Part shown: positions 1 through 9,898 of the stretch, piece by piece
How the letters are laid out: each line of letters starts with the position of its first letter
Numbering within the stretch: the stretch's first letter is position 1
From: Lampris incognitus
Taxonomy: Eukaryota > Chordata > Actinopteri > Lampriformes > Lampridae
Assembly (NCBI RefSeq): GCF_029633865.1
Contig: NC_079214.1
Span: 29,260,079 to 29,324,078, forward strand
Direction: 5' to 3'
Length of the DNA: 64,000 nt
The notes under the pieces: generated by a model
What the model saw: the letters and a program-made list of their open reading frames with translations, nothing else
What the model was told of the DNA's origin: nothing
The model's database searches: none
Made by a program: the position numbers and the translations under genes

Positions 1-226
1 CCATAAAAAGAAATAACGCAAATGAAACCACGGTATCGTTCAATCTAACTCTAAGACCCTCCATCTCCCAGAATGCCATACCGGAGTTGCATTTAACTTG
101 AACTGTTAATGGACGTTAAAGCGGAGAAACAGCATCCACGCAGATCCGCGCTTAATTTTGGAAAAGAGCTACAAAATGCAGTCAGGCGCAGCAAAGCGTA
201 AAAAAAGAAAACAAGAAGAAGCAGAG
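1..226. other. unassigned left flank
   Basis: No coding potential or recognisable repeat is visible. It lies outside the putative 5' LTR of the outer Ty3/gypsy element and may be host DNA or another element cut by the window edge. Confidence 0.3.
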
Positions 227-423
227 TGTTATGTCTGCACACACCGGCAGTGCTGCATTTGATTTGGTGCTGTTCTATTGTGCTGGGATCGATTGGTGAT
301 GCCTGTGGGCTCTGGGTTGTTTGATCGGGTCTGCCTGTGATGCTGTGTTAGTCTAAATAAAGAATGCAAAGTAGAGGTTGTGTCGAGCGACAGCGCTGTG
401 TCCTGACGTGATTTCTAAATACA
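227..423 (+). repeat. putative 5' LTR of outer Ty3/gypsy element
   Basis: This 197-bp stretch starts TGTTATGTC and ends AAATACA. It holds an AATAAA signal at about 357 and sits directly before the gag frame. The next bases contain TGGCGACGAGG, a leader type seen just after fish gypsy LTRs. The younger nested element has a similar leader (TGGCGACGATG) right after its own LTR. No 3' partner LTR was found, so the left boundary is inferred from the TG...CA rule only. Confidence 0.45.
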
Positions 424-438
424 ATATTGGCGACGAGG

Positions 439-949
439 ATGGTTGATATCTCTCTCCCACCACCTGCCCCCTTCCTGGCATTACCTGGCGAGCCTCCGGT
501 ACCATGGACTCGCTGGCTACATAGTTTTGAAAATTACATCATCGCCTCAGGGCTCGACGACGTGAGCCAGGCTAGGAAGACGGCTCTGTTGCTACACTGC
601 TTGGGAGCAGAGGGTCATCGTGTGCTCGGGACCCTGGGGAACGTCACAAACTTTGACGAAGCTGTGGGACTTACGAGCACCCATTTCGCTGCTCCACAGA
701 GTGCCCTCCTTCGGCGATTTATATTCCGTCAGCGACACCAACTGCCTGGTGAGTTTGTGCAGCAGTACGTAGCTAATTTGCGAGGGCTAGCTAGCTCATG
801 CAAGCTTGGCGCGCTTCAGGACGAGATGGTTCGCGACCAGTTTATCGAACACACCAACAACGCAAAGGTGCGTGAGACTCTCCTGCTGGAAAAAGACGAT
901 CTGCTGCTGTCCAGAGCAATTACCATCGCACTACAGGTTGAGAGAGCAG
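439..949 (+). pseudogene. gag, N-terminal part, outer Ty3/gypsy (split by insertion)
   Basis: This is the capsid-type Gag of a Ty3/gypsy retrotransposon, which would assemble the particle packaging element RNA. The frame opens upstream at TTG 427, but the first ATG is 439. Typical Gag features are a W-x2-W-like stretch near the start (PWTRWLHSFENYI) and a helical capsid region (FRQRHQLPGEFVQQYVANLR). The frame stops at 952-954 only because another element inserted after 949. The reading frame continues at 9,899 once one copy of the AGCAG duplication is removed, so gag and pol were one frame. Base composition and family differ from the nested element's gag at 4,592. Confidence 0.85.
945..949. 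repeat. target-site duplication (AGCAG) of inner gypsy element, left copy
   Basis: AGCAG immediately precedes the 5' LTR at 950 and recurs at 9,899-9,903 right after the 3' LTR. A 5-bp duplication is normal for Ty3/gypsy integrase. The match fixes both element ends and proves insertion into the older gag-pol frame. Confidence 0.9.
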
Positions 950-1157
950 TGTGATGTTCAGTATTAGGGGAATACACCTTTAAGGACACAGGGAGTTATG
1001 TGATAGTAAATAGAGCAGCCACGGGAGCGGGAAGATAGACGAGGGTCAGTCGGATGATGTGCACGTTATGCATGGAGCGAAATAAACATGCCGAAGTTCC
1101 ACGGCTAATTCAGAAACGGTGTTATAATCTGTGAGAGTGAAAAGTAGGTCGTTACAA
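950..1157 (+). repeat. 5' LTR, inner Ty3/gypsy
   Basis: The LTR starts TGTGATGTTCAG, ends GTTACA and carries AATAAA near 1,080. It pairs with 9,692-9,898 along its full length with about six substitutions plus a one-base A-run difference. Confidence 0.93.
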
Positions 1158-1245
1158 TGGCGACGATGACTTTGTGGATTGACGGAACCTGCACTGCGGA
1201 ATTGAATTATGAACTCTAATTAGTAGTAACAAAAGGGTAGTAACG

Positions 1246-1256
1246 TTCAGCTAACT
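1246..1256. repeat. 11-bp target-site duplication of RTE copy A
   Basis: TTCAGCTAACT here matches 4,391-4,401 exactly and brackets the RTE LINE, marking insertion into the gypsy leader. Confidence 0.85.
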
Positions 1257-1288
1257 ACTACTACTACTACTACTTTCGGCTGCTCCCG

Positions 1289-2905
1289 TTAGGGGTCGCC
1301 ACAGCGGATCATCCGTTTCCATTTCTTCCTGTCTTCTGCGTCTTCCTCTGTCACACCAGCCACCTGCATGTCTTCCCTCACCACATCCATAAACCTCCTC
1401 TTTGGCCTTCCTCTTCTCCTCTTCCCTGGCAGCTCCATATTCAGCATCCTTCTCCCAATATACCCAGCATCTCTCCTCCACATATGTCCAAGCCATCTCA
1501 ATCTTGCCTCTCTTGCTTTGTCTCCAAACCGTCCAACCTGAGCGGTCCCTCTAATATAATCGTTCCTAATCCTGTCCTTTTTCGTTACTCCCAGTGAAAA
1601 TCTCGGCATCTTCAACTCTGCCACCTCCAGCTCCGCCTCCTGTCTTTTCGTCAGTGCCACTGTCTCCAAACCATATAACATAGCTGGTCTCACAACCATC
1701 TTGTAAACTTTCCCTTTAACTCTTGCTGATACCCTTCTGTCGCAAATCACTCCTGACACACTTCTCCACCCACTCCAACCTGCCTGCACTCTCTTTTTCA
1801 CCTCTCTACTACACTCTCCGTTACTTTGGACAGTTGACCCCAAGTATTTAAACTCAAATGCCTTTGTCACCTCCACTCCTTGCATCCTCACCATTCCACT
1901 GTCCTCTCTCTCATTCACGCATAGGCATTCCGTCTTGCTCCTACTGACTTTCATTCCTCTTCTCTCCAGTGCATACCTCCACCTCTCCAGGCTCTCCTCA
2001 ACCTGCACCCTACTCTCGCTACAGATCACAATGTCATCCGCGAACATCATCGTCCATGGAGACTCCTGCCTGATCTTGTCCGTCAACCTGTCCATCACCA
2101 TTGCAAACAAGAAAGGGCTAAGAGCCGATCGATGTAATCCCACCTCCACCTTGAACCCATCTGTCATTCCAACCGCACACCTCACCATTGTCACACTTCC
2201 CTCATACGTATCCTGCACCACTCCTACATACTTCTCTGCAACTCCTGACTTCCTCATACAATACCACACCTCCTCTCTCGGCACTCTGTCATAAGCTTTC
2301 TCTAAATCTACAAAGACACAATGCAACTCTTTCTGGCCTTCTCTATACTTCTCAATCAACATTCTCAAAGCAAACATCGCATCTGTGGTGCTCTTTCGTG
2401 GCATGAAACCATACTGCTGCTCGCTGATCGTCACCTCTCCTCTTAACCTAGCTTCTATTACTCTTTCCCAAATCTTCATGCTGTGGCTGATCAACTTTAT
2501 ACCTCTGTAGTTGTTACAGTTCTGCACATCGCCCTTGTTCTTGAAAATCGGTACCAGTATGCTTCTTCTCCACTCCTCAGGCATCCTCTCACTTTCCAGG
2601 ATTGTGTTAAACAATCTAGTTAAAAACTCCACTGTCATCTCTCCTAAACATCTCCATGCCTCCACAGGTATGTTATCAGGACCAACTGCCTTTCCACTCT
2701 TCATCCTCTTCATAGCTGCCCTCACTTCCTCCTTGCTAATCCGCTGAACTTCCTGATTCACTATCCCTACATCATGCAACCTTCTCTCTCTCTCATTTTC
2801 TTCATTCATCAGCCCCTCAAAGTATTCCTTCCACCTTCTTAGCACACTCTCCTCGCTTGTCAGCACATTTCCATCTCTATCCTTGATCGCCCTAACTTGC
2901 TGCAC
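1289..2905 (-). pseudogene. RTE reverse transcriptase, copy A
   Basis: The RT domain runs from the fingers ([15 protein letters not shown]) through [32 protein letters not shown] (catalytic D) and the palm box MMFADDIVI (ADD). The C-terminal tail ([32 protein letters not shown]) ends in IRCGDP as in other RTE proteins. The usual QGSALSP box reads HRSALSP here, a small lesion compared with copy B. The domain is 538 codons without stops, but it is joined to the endonuclease only by a frameshift. Confidence 0.88.
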
Positions 2906-4272
2906 ATCCTTTGCAGCTTCTGTCTAGCCAATCGGTACAAGTCCTTTTCTCCTTCCTTAGTGTCTAATCTGTCATACAACTCACCATACGCCTTTTCCTT
3001 TGCCTTTGCCACCTCTCTCTTTGCTTTACCCTGCATCTCCTTGTACTCCTGTCTACTTTCTTCATCTCTCTTACTATCCCACTTCTTCTTTGCCAACCAC
3101 TTCCTCTGTATACTTTGCTGTACTTCCTCATTCCACCACCAAGTCTCCTTGTCTTCCTTCCTCTGTCCTGATGACACACCAAGTACCTTCCTAGCTGTCT
3201 CCCTCACTATTTCGGCAGTGGTTGTCCAGCCATCTGGCAACTCTTCACTACCACCCAGTGCCTGTCTTAACTCCTGCCTGAACTCCACACAACAGTCTTC
3301 CTTCTTCAACTTCCACCATTTGATCTTCGGCTGTGTCTTCACTCGCTTCCTCTTCTTGGTCTCCAAAGTCATCCTACAGACCACCATCCGATGCTGCCTA
3401 GCTACGTTCTCCCCTGTCACCACCTTGCAGTCTCCAATCCCTTTTAGATGGCGCCTTCTACATAAGATATAGTCCACCTGTGTGCACTTTCCTCCACTCT
3501 TGTACGTCACCCTGTGTTCCTCCCTCTTCTTGAAATATGTATTCACCACAGCCATTTCCATCCTTTTCGCAAAATCGACCACCACCTGTCCTTCCACATT
3601 TCTCTTCTTGACTCCATACCTTCCCGTCACCTCCTCATCACCTCTGTTCCCTTCACCAACATGTCCATTTAAGTCGGCTCCAATCACCACTCTCTCCTCC
3701 TTGGGTACCCTCTCCACCATGTCGTCCAACTCACTCCAGAATTCTTCTTTTTCATCCATCTCACACCCAACTTGCGGGGCATATGCGCTGATAACATTCA
3801 GCAATAAACCTTCAATTTTCAGCTTCATACTCATCACTCTGTCTGACACTCTCTTCACCTCCAGCACGCTCTTGACATACTCTTCCTTCAGAATTACCCC
3901 TACCCCATTACTCCTCCCATTCACACCATGGTAGAAGAGTTTGAACCCACCTCCGATACTCCTGGCCTTACTCCCCTTCCACCTGGTCTCTTGCACACAC
4001 AGTATGCCTACCTTTCTTCTTTCCATCATGTCAGCCAGCTCTCTCCCTTTACCAGTCATAGTGCCAACATTCAAAGTTCCAACTCTCACCTCCACATGCC
4101 TACCCTTCCTCCTCTCTAGCTGCCCCTGGACATGCTTTCCCCCTCTCCTTCTCCTTCGCCCAACAGTAGCATAGTTTCCACCGACACCCTGCTGGTTAAC
4201 AGTACCGGTGGCGGTCATTGGTAACCCGGGCCTCGACCGATCCGGTATGTAAGTCTTATTTATGATCCGCAT
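2860..4272 (-). pseudogene. RTE endonuclease and linker, copy A
   Basis: The AP-endonuclease-like domain nicks target DNA to prime reverse transcription. Visible motifs are [17 protein letters not shown] near residue 70, CVQETRW (catalytic E), VISAYAPQ, VVIGADLNGHVG (D-x-N), VDYILCRRRH (D) and [12 protein letters not shown] (the final catalytic H region). A Lys/Glu-rich linker toward RT follows. The frame shifts near 2,900, where the RT frame (1,289-2,905) takes over. An intact element would have one continuous ORF, so this is a pseudogene by one frameshift. Confidence 0.85.
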
Positions 4273-4390
4273 ATTTGATTTGGCAAAGATTTTACGCCGG
4301 ATGCCCTTCCTGACGCAACCCTCCCCATTTGTCCGGGCTTGGGACCGGCACTAAGGGTGCACTGAATTGTGCATCCTCAGTGGCTGGGTT

Positions 4391-4401
4391 TTCAGCTAAC
4401 T
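4391..4401. repeat. target-site duplication of RTE copy A, right copy
   Basis: TTCAGCTAACT, identical to 1,246-1,256. Its last two bases overlap the 4-bp duplication of the adjacent solo LTR. Confidence 0.85.
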
Positions 4402-4403
4402 GC

Positions 4404-4528
4404 TGTAACCGGTTATTTTTTTGCCCAGTGCGGGATTCGATACGGGGTGAACTGCACCATCACTAACCGCTCGGCTAAAGGGTCAGACCCGTTAGCTAGG
4501 GACTAACGTGTCTTATTAGTAGTTTACA
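4404..4528 (-). mobile_element. solo LTR of miniature LTR element with tRNA-like core
   Basis: On the minus strand it runs TGTAAACTAC...CCGGTTACA, the same LTR as at 44,720-44,853 and 44,958-45,092. It is flanked by a perfect 4-bp duplication CTGC (4,400-4,403 and 4,529-4,532). The body contains a tRNA A-box-like stretch (TTTAGCCGAGCGGTTAGTG) and a B-box-like ATCGAATCCC. It sits in the leader of the inner gypsy element, 2 bp from the RTE insertion. Confidence 0.85.
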
Positions 4529-4591
4529 CTGCATTAGCTGAGCTAGCTAGAACGAATCAACAAGTTCATCCACGTCATCTGCCATCTCATC

Positions 4592-5266
4592 ATGGCAAAG
4601 TTTTTCGCGTCGAGCGACGCATTCCCGGCGTTTGATATCCATGGAGGTGCCCCGGGGACGTTGGGACCTAGATGGGAGAAATGGACGGCTCGTTTCGAAA
4701 ATTTCTTGTTGGCCATGGACATCAAAGACAATACTAGGAAACGTGCCATGCTACTTCATTATGCGGGCGAACAGGTATATGACATTTTTGTGACGCTGCC
4801 TGATAAGGGAGTCGCTAAAGACTTTGATAAAGCCGTTAAGGCACTTGAGACTCATTTTTCACCAAAGAGGAATGTGGATTTTGAGGTGTACAAGTTTAGG
4901 CAATCTGCACAGTCTGGAAATGAAACCGTTGGGGAATACTATGTCCGCTTATGCACACTTGCAGTGTCCTGTGAGTTCTCTGATGTTGACGCAGAAATAA
5001 GACGCCACATTGCGCAAACCTGCGTATCGCACAAGCTTAGGAGAAAAGCTCTCACTGATCCCATGGTGAATCTGACAAAACTCCTGGAACTAGCCAGGCT
5101 GGAAGAAGCATCTGAACAACAAGCACGTGAAATGGAGAAACGATCAGACACCGTTTCGGATGGTATTTTGGCTCTGCGCCACCGAGAGCGCAGGAATCAG
5201 CGGGCTAGGCAACCTGCTCATTCTGCCCGGCAGCCTGCACATACGGCCCCAGGCGCATGGACGTGA
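4592..5266 (+). pseudogene. gag, inner Ty3/gypsy
   Basis: This Gag has 224 codons, from ATG 4,592 with good context (CATCATGGC). The capsid region includes RWEKWTARFENFLLAMDI and VYKFRQSAQSGNETVGEYYVR. The zinc knuckles that should finish the protein are not in this frame. They appear in the next frame (5,265 onward), so a one-base shift near 5,255 separated gag from pol. It is unrelated at close range to the outer gag at 439, so the two gypsy elements belong to different lineages. Confidence 0.82.
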
Positions 5267-7079
5267 GTGCTTCAACTGCGGTGGCTCATTCCCTCATCAA
5301 GGTGACAGCCCAGCACGTGGGCTTGCATGTCGCAATTGTGGCAAACAAAATCATTTCTCAAAAATGTGCCGGTCGCGCTCAAGACAAAGTATGAACTATG
5401 TACAATGTCAACAGTCAGATGACACCTCAAAATCAAATGCCCACTCACCGCGTCCCAATGAAGACAGCACAGACCACTCCCCCAGATATTTTTTTACACT
5501 GAAAGGCCCAGCTATCACAGCGCCAAAACAGACCATTCAGATAAATGGGTTGCCTCTCGAAGTGCTGGTAGATACAGGAGCCTCAGTCAATGTAATGGAC
5601 TATTGCACATTTCAATCACTCCCAGCCCGCCCAGTACTGCAGAACACACCAGTCCAGATTTTTGCTTATGGCTCCCGCACGCCTCTGCCAATGCGCGGGC
5701 AATTCTGCTCACAACTCATTGAATGTGTTGAAGGCCCCACGTCATGGGTCTCTCCGGTGGTAGTAGCTCCAAAGCCCAAACAACCAGGAAAAATCAGACT
5801 GTGTGTTGACATGAGACGCCCAAATGAAGCCATCAAGCGTGAGAGGCACCTCACTCCCACAGTGGATGACATTCTAGCAGACCTCAATGGGGCAAAAGTG
5901 TTTTCCACACTTGATCTGACAGCTGGCTACCACCAGATTGAACTCCATCCTGACTCCCGCTACATAACAACCTTCACAACACATGTGGGCCTGAGGCGCT
6001 ACAAACGACTCAACTTTGGGATATCTTCAGCGGCAGAGATTTTCCAAAAAACTATTAGAGAGACACTGTCTGACATCCCGGGTGTTCTGAACGTCAGTGA
6101 TGACATGCTGGTGTATGGCACTAGTCAAGAAGAACATGACAAGAGCCTAGAGGCGGTCCTTACGCGTCTCAGTGAATGTAACCTCACACTCAATGCTGAC
6201 AAATGTGACTTCAACAAGACCAAGGTGGAGTTTTTCCGATATGTATTCTCAGATCAAGGCATCTCAGTGGACCCCAAGAAGGTGGCTGCAGTCAAGGAGA
6301 CCCCAGCCCCACGGAACCCAGGAGAGGTCAGAAGTTTCCTTGGCCTTGTCACATACTGTGGTCGTTTCATTCCAGGTCTAGCCACCCTGACACGGCCTCT
6401 CAGAGAGCTCATAAAGAAAGACCAGCTGTGGGACTGGTCCCCAACCCACCAGACAGCTTTTGACAAACTCAAAAATGCACTGAGCAGCGACACAGTCATG
6501 GCCTATGTTGACCAATCGAAACACACAGAAGTTGTTGTGGACGCAAACCCTGTAGGCCAAAGGGCTGTTCTTACCCAAACTGACTCTGATGGTACACTGC
6601 ACACACTTGCCTATGCCAGCAAAACACTGTCACCTGTAGAACAGCGATACTCACAGACTGAGAGGGAGGCTTTAGCTATAATCTGGGGCTGCCTTCATTT
6701 CCAGCTATATCTACTCAGATGCCCATTCACAGTGGTTACTGACCACAAGCCGCTGGTGCCCATGTTTAACAAGCCATCTTCCTCTCCCCCTCCCAGAATT
6801 GAACGCTGGCTACTAAAGCTACAGAACTTCAACTTCTCTGTGACCTACAAGGCAGGTGTTGGTAACCCAGCAGACTACTTCTCCAGACACCCAGTCCCCA
6901 CACTTGGTCCAACTGGTACACTGGGAGAGGACAACAGCACGTGGAGTGAGACTGACCCAAATGACTTTGTTAACGATGAACCCGACCCAACGTCAGGCCC
7001 AGTGACCTCAGGCGCCCCTCGCTACCCAAGAAGGGTTGCCGTGAAACGGCCAGAGTACCTTAATGATTTTGTGCCATAA
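5127..7079 (+). pseudogene. pol (zinc knuckles, protease, RT, RNase H; integrase missing), inner Ty3/gypsy
   Basis: Readable content starts near 5,265. Two CCHC-like knuckles (CFNCGG..., CRNCGKQNHFSKMC) come first, then the aspartic protease active site VLVDTGASVNVMD at about 5,563. The RT has SPVVVAPKPK, RLCVDMRRPN, VFSTLDLTAGYHQ and the palm box NVSDDMLVYG (SDD in place of the commoner YLDD). RNase H follows (VVVDANPVGQ, YSQTEREALAI, VVTDHKPL). The protease C-terminus and the RT N-terminus are joined directly near 5,735 (ECVEGPTSWVSP), and everything between ADYFSRHP and a proline-rich tail is gone, including the whole integrase. It could move only with enzymes supplied by relatives. Confidence 0.88.
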
Positions 7080-7192
7080 CATAACACCTTGGACTGTGTT
7101 GTAGTGGAGCGTTAGTTTGGTTTTTGTATGCCGTTAATAATAATAAAAAAATGTTTATGTTGTGATACCTCTAGTGGGATTTGTTACAAAAA

Positions 7193-7255
7193 AACTTCAA
7201 CCCCTATCCTATAGCAGGAATGTAGTGTTTAAACTTCAACCCCTATCCTATAGCA
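7193..7255. repeat. short tandem duplication in gypsy 3' UTR
   Basis: The segment AACTTCAACCCCTATCCTAT and following bases occurs at 7,193 and again at 7,232. The second copy is interrupted after 7,255 by the hAT element and resumes at 9,651. Confidence 0.75.
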
Positions 7256-9645
7256 CAGCGGTCGGGAACCTATGGCTCGCGAGCCATATATGGCTCTTCC
7301 GGTGACGGCATATGGCTCCCAGACAATTTTGAGTTGAAAATTATTTTTTTTTCAAAAAAATCAGTTTGGAACTGATTTTAAAATACTTGTGATATTTCTT
7401 AATAATACTGTGTCATTTTAAAGTAAACAGAAATTAGTTTTGAAGATAAATTTCACGGGTCACGGGTCACCCGTGGGTCGGGTCGGGAACAAATGGCTCG
7501 CGAGCATGTCCGGGTCATTGTAAAGGTGAAGAAATCAATTTTTTTCAGATAGCCAACTAGTTTATCCGCTTCAACCCTTGTAACGGAAAAGATGGCGAAA
7601 GGAAAAAAAGACGATGATTACCGTGCATTCCAGGCTGCGTGGACAGAGGAATCTGCATTTGTGGAGAGAGCAGGATCTGCGGTATGTCTAATATGCAATG
7701 ATAACATTGCATCGATGAAACGGTCAAATATAAAGCGGCACTTCGATACGCACCATGCTTCATTTGCACGGAAATCTCCAGCGGGGGCCGGCAGGGAAAG
7801 GGCATGCGAGGAGCTACAGCGGAGAGTGCAGACGAGTCAGCAGCAACTACGTGTGTGGACCAAGCAAGGGGACGGGAATTCCGCTAGCTTTGCGGCTGCT
7901 TTGGCAATAGTAAGGAATGGAAAGTCATTCACAGATGGCGAGTATGCCAAAACATTCATGCTTGATGTGGCCAATGAACTGTTTGATGACTTCCCAAATA
8001 AAGACAAGATAATCAAACGAATAAAAGACATGCCCCTGTCAGCAAGAACTGTGCACGATCGTAGCATCATGATGGCAAATCAGGTCGAGGAAACCCAAAG
8101 TAAGGACATAAACGCCGGGACATACTTTTCTCTCGCGTTAGATGAGTCAACAGACGTTAGCCATCTATCTCAGTGCAGTATAATTGCCAGGTATGCTGCA
8201 GGTGACACACTGCGTGAGGAAAGCTTCGCTGTTTTGCCAATGAAAGGGACAACAAGAGGAGAGGACTTATTCACGTCTTTCATGGAGTTTGCTAAAGAAA
8301 AAAAACTACCGATGGATAAACTTATTTCTGTCTGTACTGATGGTGCACCCTGTATGTTGGGGAAGAACAAAGGATTTGTAGCGCTTCTCCGTGAACATGA
8401 AAAGAGAGCCATCCTAAGTTTTCATTGCATCCTGCACCAGGAGGCGCTTTGCGCTCAGACGTGTGGCCAGGAGCTTGGCGAGGTGATGTCTCTGGTCATT
8501 CGAGTGGTCAACTTTATTGTTGCCCGAGCTTTAAATGATCGCCAGTTTAAAGCTCTGTTAGAAGAAGTTGGGAATCATTATCCCGGTCTGCTTTTACACA
8601 GCAACGTGCGTTGGTTGTCAAGGGGGAAGGTGCTCAGCCGTTTTGCAGCTTGCCTGAGTGAAATCCGGACTTTTCTTGAAATGAAAGGCGTCAAGCATCC
8701 TGAGCTAGACAACACTGACTGGCTCCTGCAGTTTCACTATCTCGTGGACATAACTGGCCATCTGAACCAGCTCAATGTGAAAATGCAAGGTATTGGAAAT
8801 ACAATCTCATCCCTTCAACAAGCAGTGTTTGCATTTGAAAGCAAGCTGGAAGTCTTTCTCAGGGACATTGAAACAGGTCGTCTTCTGCACTTTGAAAGAC
8901 TGCAACAAGTTAGAGATGCATGCTTAGCAAGTGACTCCACTCAACATCTGGATCTCCAGCAGCTAGCTGGCTTTACGTTCAATCTCCTGCAGTCATTCAA
9001 AGCACGTTTTGGAGAATTTCGTGCGCGCACTGGTCTTTTCAAGTTCATCACTCATCCACATGAGTGTGCAGTGGACAAAATCGACCTGACATGCATCCCC
9101 GGGGTCTCTATCGGAGACTTTGAGCTGGAAGTTGCTGACCTGAAGGCATCAGACATGTGGATGAGTAAGTTCAAGTCACTTAATGGAGAGTTGGAAAGTC
9201 TTGCGCGACAGCGAGCAGAGCTGGCGAGGGAACACAAGTGGACAGAAATTAAAAATCTTCAACCTGAAGACCAGCTGATTCTTAAAACTTGGAACGAGCT
9301 TCCTGTGACATACCACACAATGCAGCGTGTGAGTATTGCCGTATTGACCATGTTTGGCTCTACATATGCATGTGAACAGTCTTTCTCGCATATGAGGAAC
9401 ATTAAGACCAACCTACGCTCACGTTTAACTGATGGAAGCCTCAACGCCTGCATGAAGCTCAACCTCACCACGTATGAACCAGACTACAAGGCCATCAGCA
9501 AAACCATGCAGCACCAGAAGTCGCATTAAAAGTAAGACATATTTAATTTATTATACGTTAAAAATACTATATGGCTCTCAATGAAATATATTTAGAAATA
9601 TTTGGCTTTTATGGCTCTCCCAGTCAAAAAGGTCCCCGACCCCTG
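7256..9645 (+). mobile_element. complete autonomous hAT transposon (Charlie-like)
   Basis: The 2,390-bp element has terminal inverted repeats CAGCGGTCGGGAACC and (reverse complement) CAGGGGTCGGGGACC. A perfect 8-bp target duplication CTATAGCA flanks it (7,248-7,255 and 9,646-9,653). Subterminal TGGCTC repeats flank a single open transposase gene. The ends and the TATGGCTC-rich subterminal DNA match the Charlie type of hAT elements as I know them. It inserted in the 3' UTR of the inner gypsy element and is therefore the younger of the two. Confidence 0.93.
7592..9529 (+). CDS. hAT transposase, intact (GTF2IRD2/ZBED-like)
   Basis: This transposase cuts and pastes its element through the inverted repeats. 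It is an uninterrupted 645-aa frame from ATG 7,592 to TAA 9,529, a normal length for the group. An N-terminal BED-type zinc finger reads CLICNDN...KRHFDTHH (about residues 31-55). The RNase H-like core has SLALDESTDVS (first acidic site, about residue 187), SVCTDGAPCMLG and the C-x2-H box SFHCILHQEALC. A helical insertion follows (NVRWLSRGKVL). The C-terminal hAT dimerisation region (YACEQSFSHMRNIKTNLRSR) is complete. Relatives domesticated in mammals include GTF2IRD2. With intact ends and duplication it could be active, or recently so. Confidence 0.92.
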   Translation: MAKGKKDDDYRAFQAAWTEESAFVERAGSAVCLICNDNIASMKRSNIKRHFDTHHASFARKSPAGAGRERACEELQRRVQTSQQQLRVWTKQGDGNSASFAAALAIVRNGKSFTDGEYAKTFMLDVANELFDDFPNKDKIIKRIKDMPLSARTVHDRSIMMANQVEETQSKDINAGTYFSLALDESTDVSHLSQCSIIARYAAGDTLREESFAVLPMKGTTRGEDLFTSFMEFAKEKKLPMDKLISVCTDGAPCMLGKNKGFVALLREHEKRAILSFHCILHQEALCAQTCGQELGEVMSLVIRVVNFIVARALNDRQFKALLEEVGNHYPGLLLHSNVRWLSRGKVLSRFAACLSEIRTFLEMKGVKHPELDNTDWLLQFHYLVDITGHLNQLNVKMQGIGNTISSLQQAVFAFESKLEVFLRDIETGRLLHFERLQQVRDACLASDSTQHLDLQQLAGFTFNLLQSFKARFGEFRARTGLFKFITHPHECAVDKIDLTCIPGVSIGDFELEVADLKASDMWMSKFKSLNGELESLARQRAELAREHKWTEIKNLQPEDQLILKTWNELPVTYHTMQRVSIAVLTMFGSTYACEQSFSHMRNIKTNLRSRLTDGSLNACMKLNLTTYEPDYKAISKTMQHQKSH

Positions 9646-9691
9646 CTATAGCAGGAATGTAATGTTTACTTTCTTGGGAATGTTGGAGGGA

Positions 9692-9898
9692 TGTGATGTT
9701 CAGTATTAGGGGAATACACCTTTAAGGACACAGGGAGTTATGTGATAGTAAACAGAGCAGCCACGGGAGCGGGAAGATAGACGAGGGTCAGTCGGATTAT
9801 GTGCACGTTATGCATGGAGCGAAATAAACATGCCAAAGTTCCACGGCTAATTCAGAAACGATGTTATCATCTGTGAGAGTGAAAAGTAGGTCATTACA
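9692..9898 (+). repeat. 3' LTR, inner Ty3/gypsy
   Basis: This is the 207-bp partner of 950-1,157, ending ATTACA at 9,898 and followed by the AGCAG duplication. A purine-rich tract (GGGAATGTTGGAGGGA) just before 9,692 is a likely polypurine primer. Confidence 0.93.

Larger units (their letters stand above)
1257..4390 (-). mobile_element. RTE-clade non-LTR retrotransposon, copy A (near full length)
   Basis: This 3.13-kb minus-strand LINE has the RTE layout: an apurinic-type endonuclease followed by reverse transcriptase, with a short microsatellite 3' end ((AGT)n on its own strand, 1,257-1,275) instead of poly(A). The 5' end near 4,390 matches copy B at 52,066, both ending ...GGCTGGGTT on the plus strand. 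An exact 11-bp target duplication flanks it. The coding frame is broken once between endonuclease and RT. The RTE assignment rests on the endonuclease (often annotated as craniofacial development protein 2-like in fish) and the conserved C-terminal tail. Confidence 0.9.
950..9898 (+). mobile_element. inner Ty3/gypsy LTR retrotransposon, internally deleted and itself a target of three insertions
   Basis: The element is bounded by 208/207-bp LTRs and the AGCAG duplication. Order: 5' LTR (950-1,157), leader with TGGCGACGATG at 1,159, RTE insertion, solo LTR, gag (4,592-5,266), pol (5,127-7,079), 3' UTR with a hAT insertion (7,256-9,645), 3' LTR. Removing the three foreign inserts leaves about 3.3 kb. 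This is short for the family because the protease-RT junction and the integrase are missing. The LTRs differ at six substitutions and one indel (about 3%), so insertion was fairly recent. Confidence 0.9.

Noticed and set aside
2897-4174. Several plus-strand ORFs rich in Ser/Leu/Pro/Cys opposite the RTE endonuclease
   Set aside because: They are antisense shadows of the RTE coding strand, with no domain of their own; the same shadows appear opposite copy B (49,429-51,900).
4430-4500. Possible tRNA gene on the minus strand
   Set aside because: Same tRNA-like LTR core; no proper anticodon stem.
9861-9898. ATG at 9,861 as start of the large pol ORF
   Set aside because: It lies inside the 3' LTR of the inner gypsy element. 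The true frame enters from the outer gag at 949 through the AGCAG duplication.
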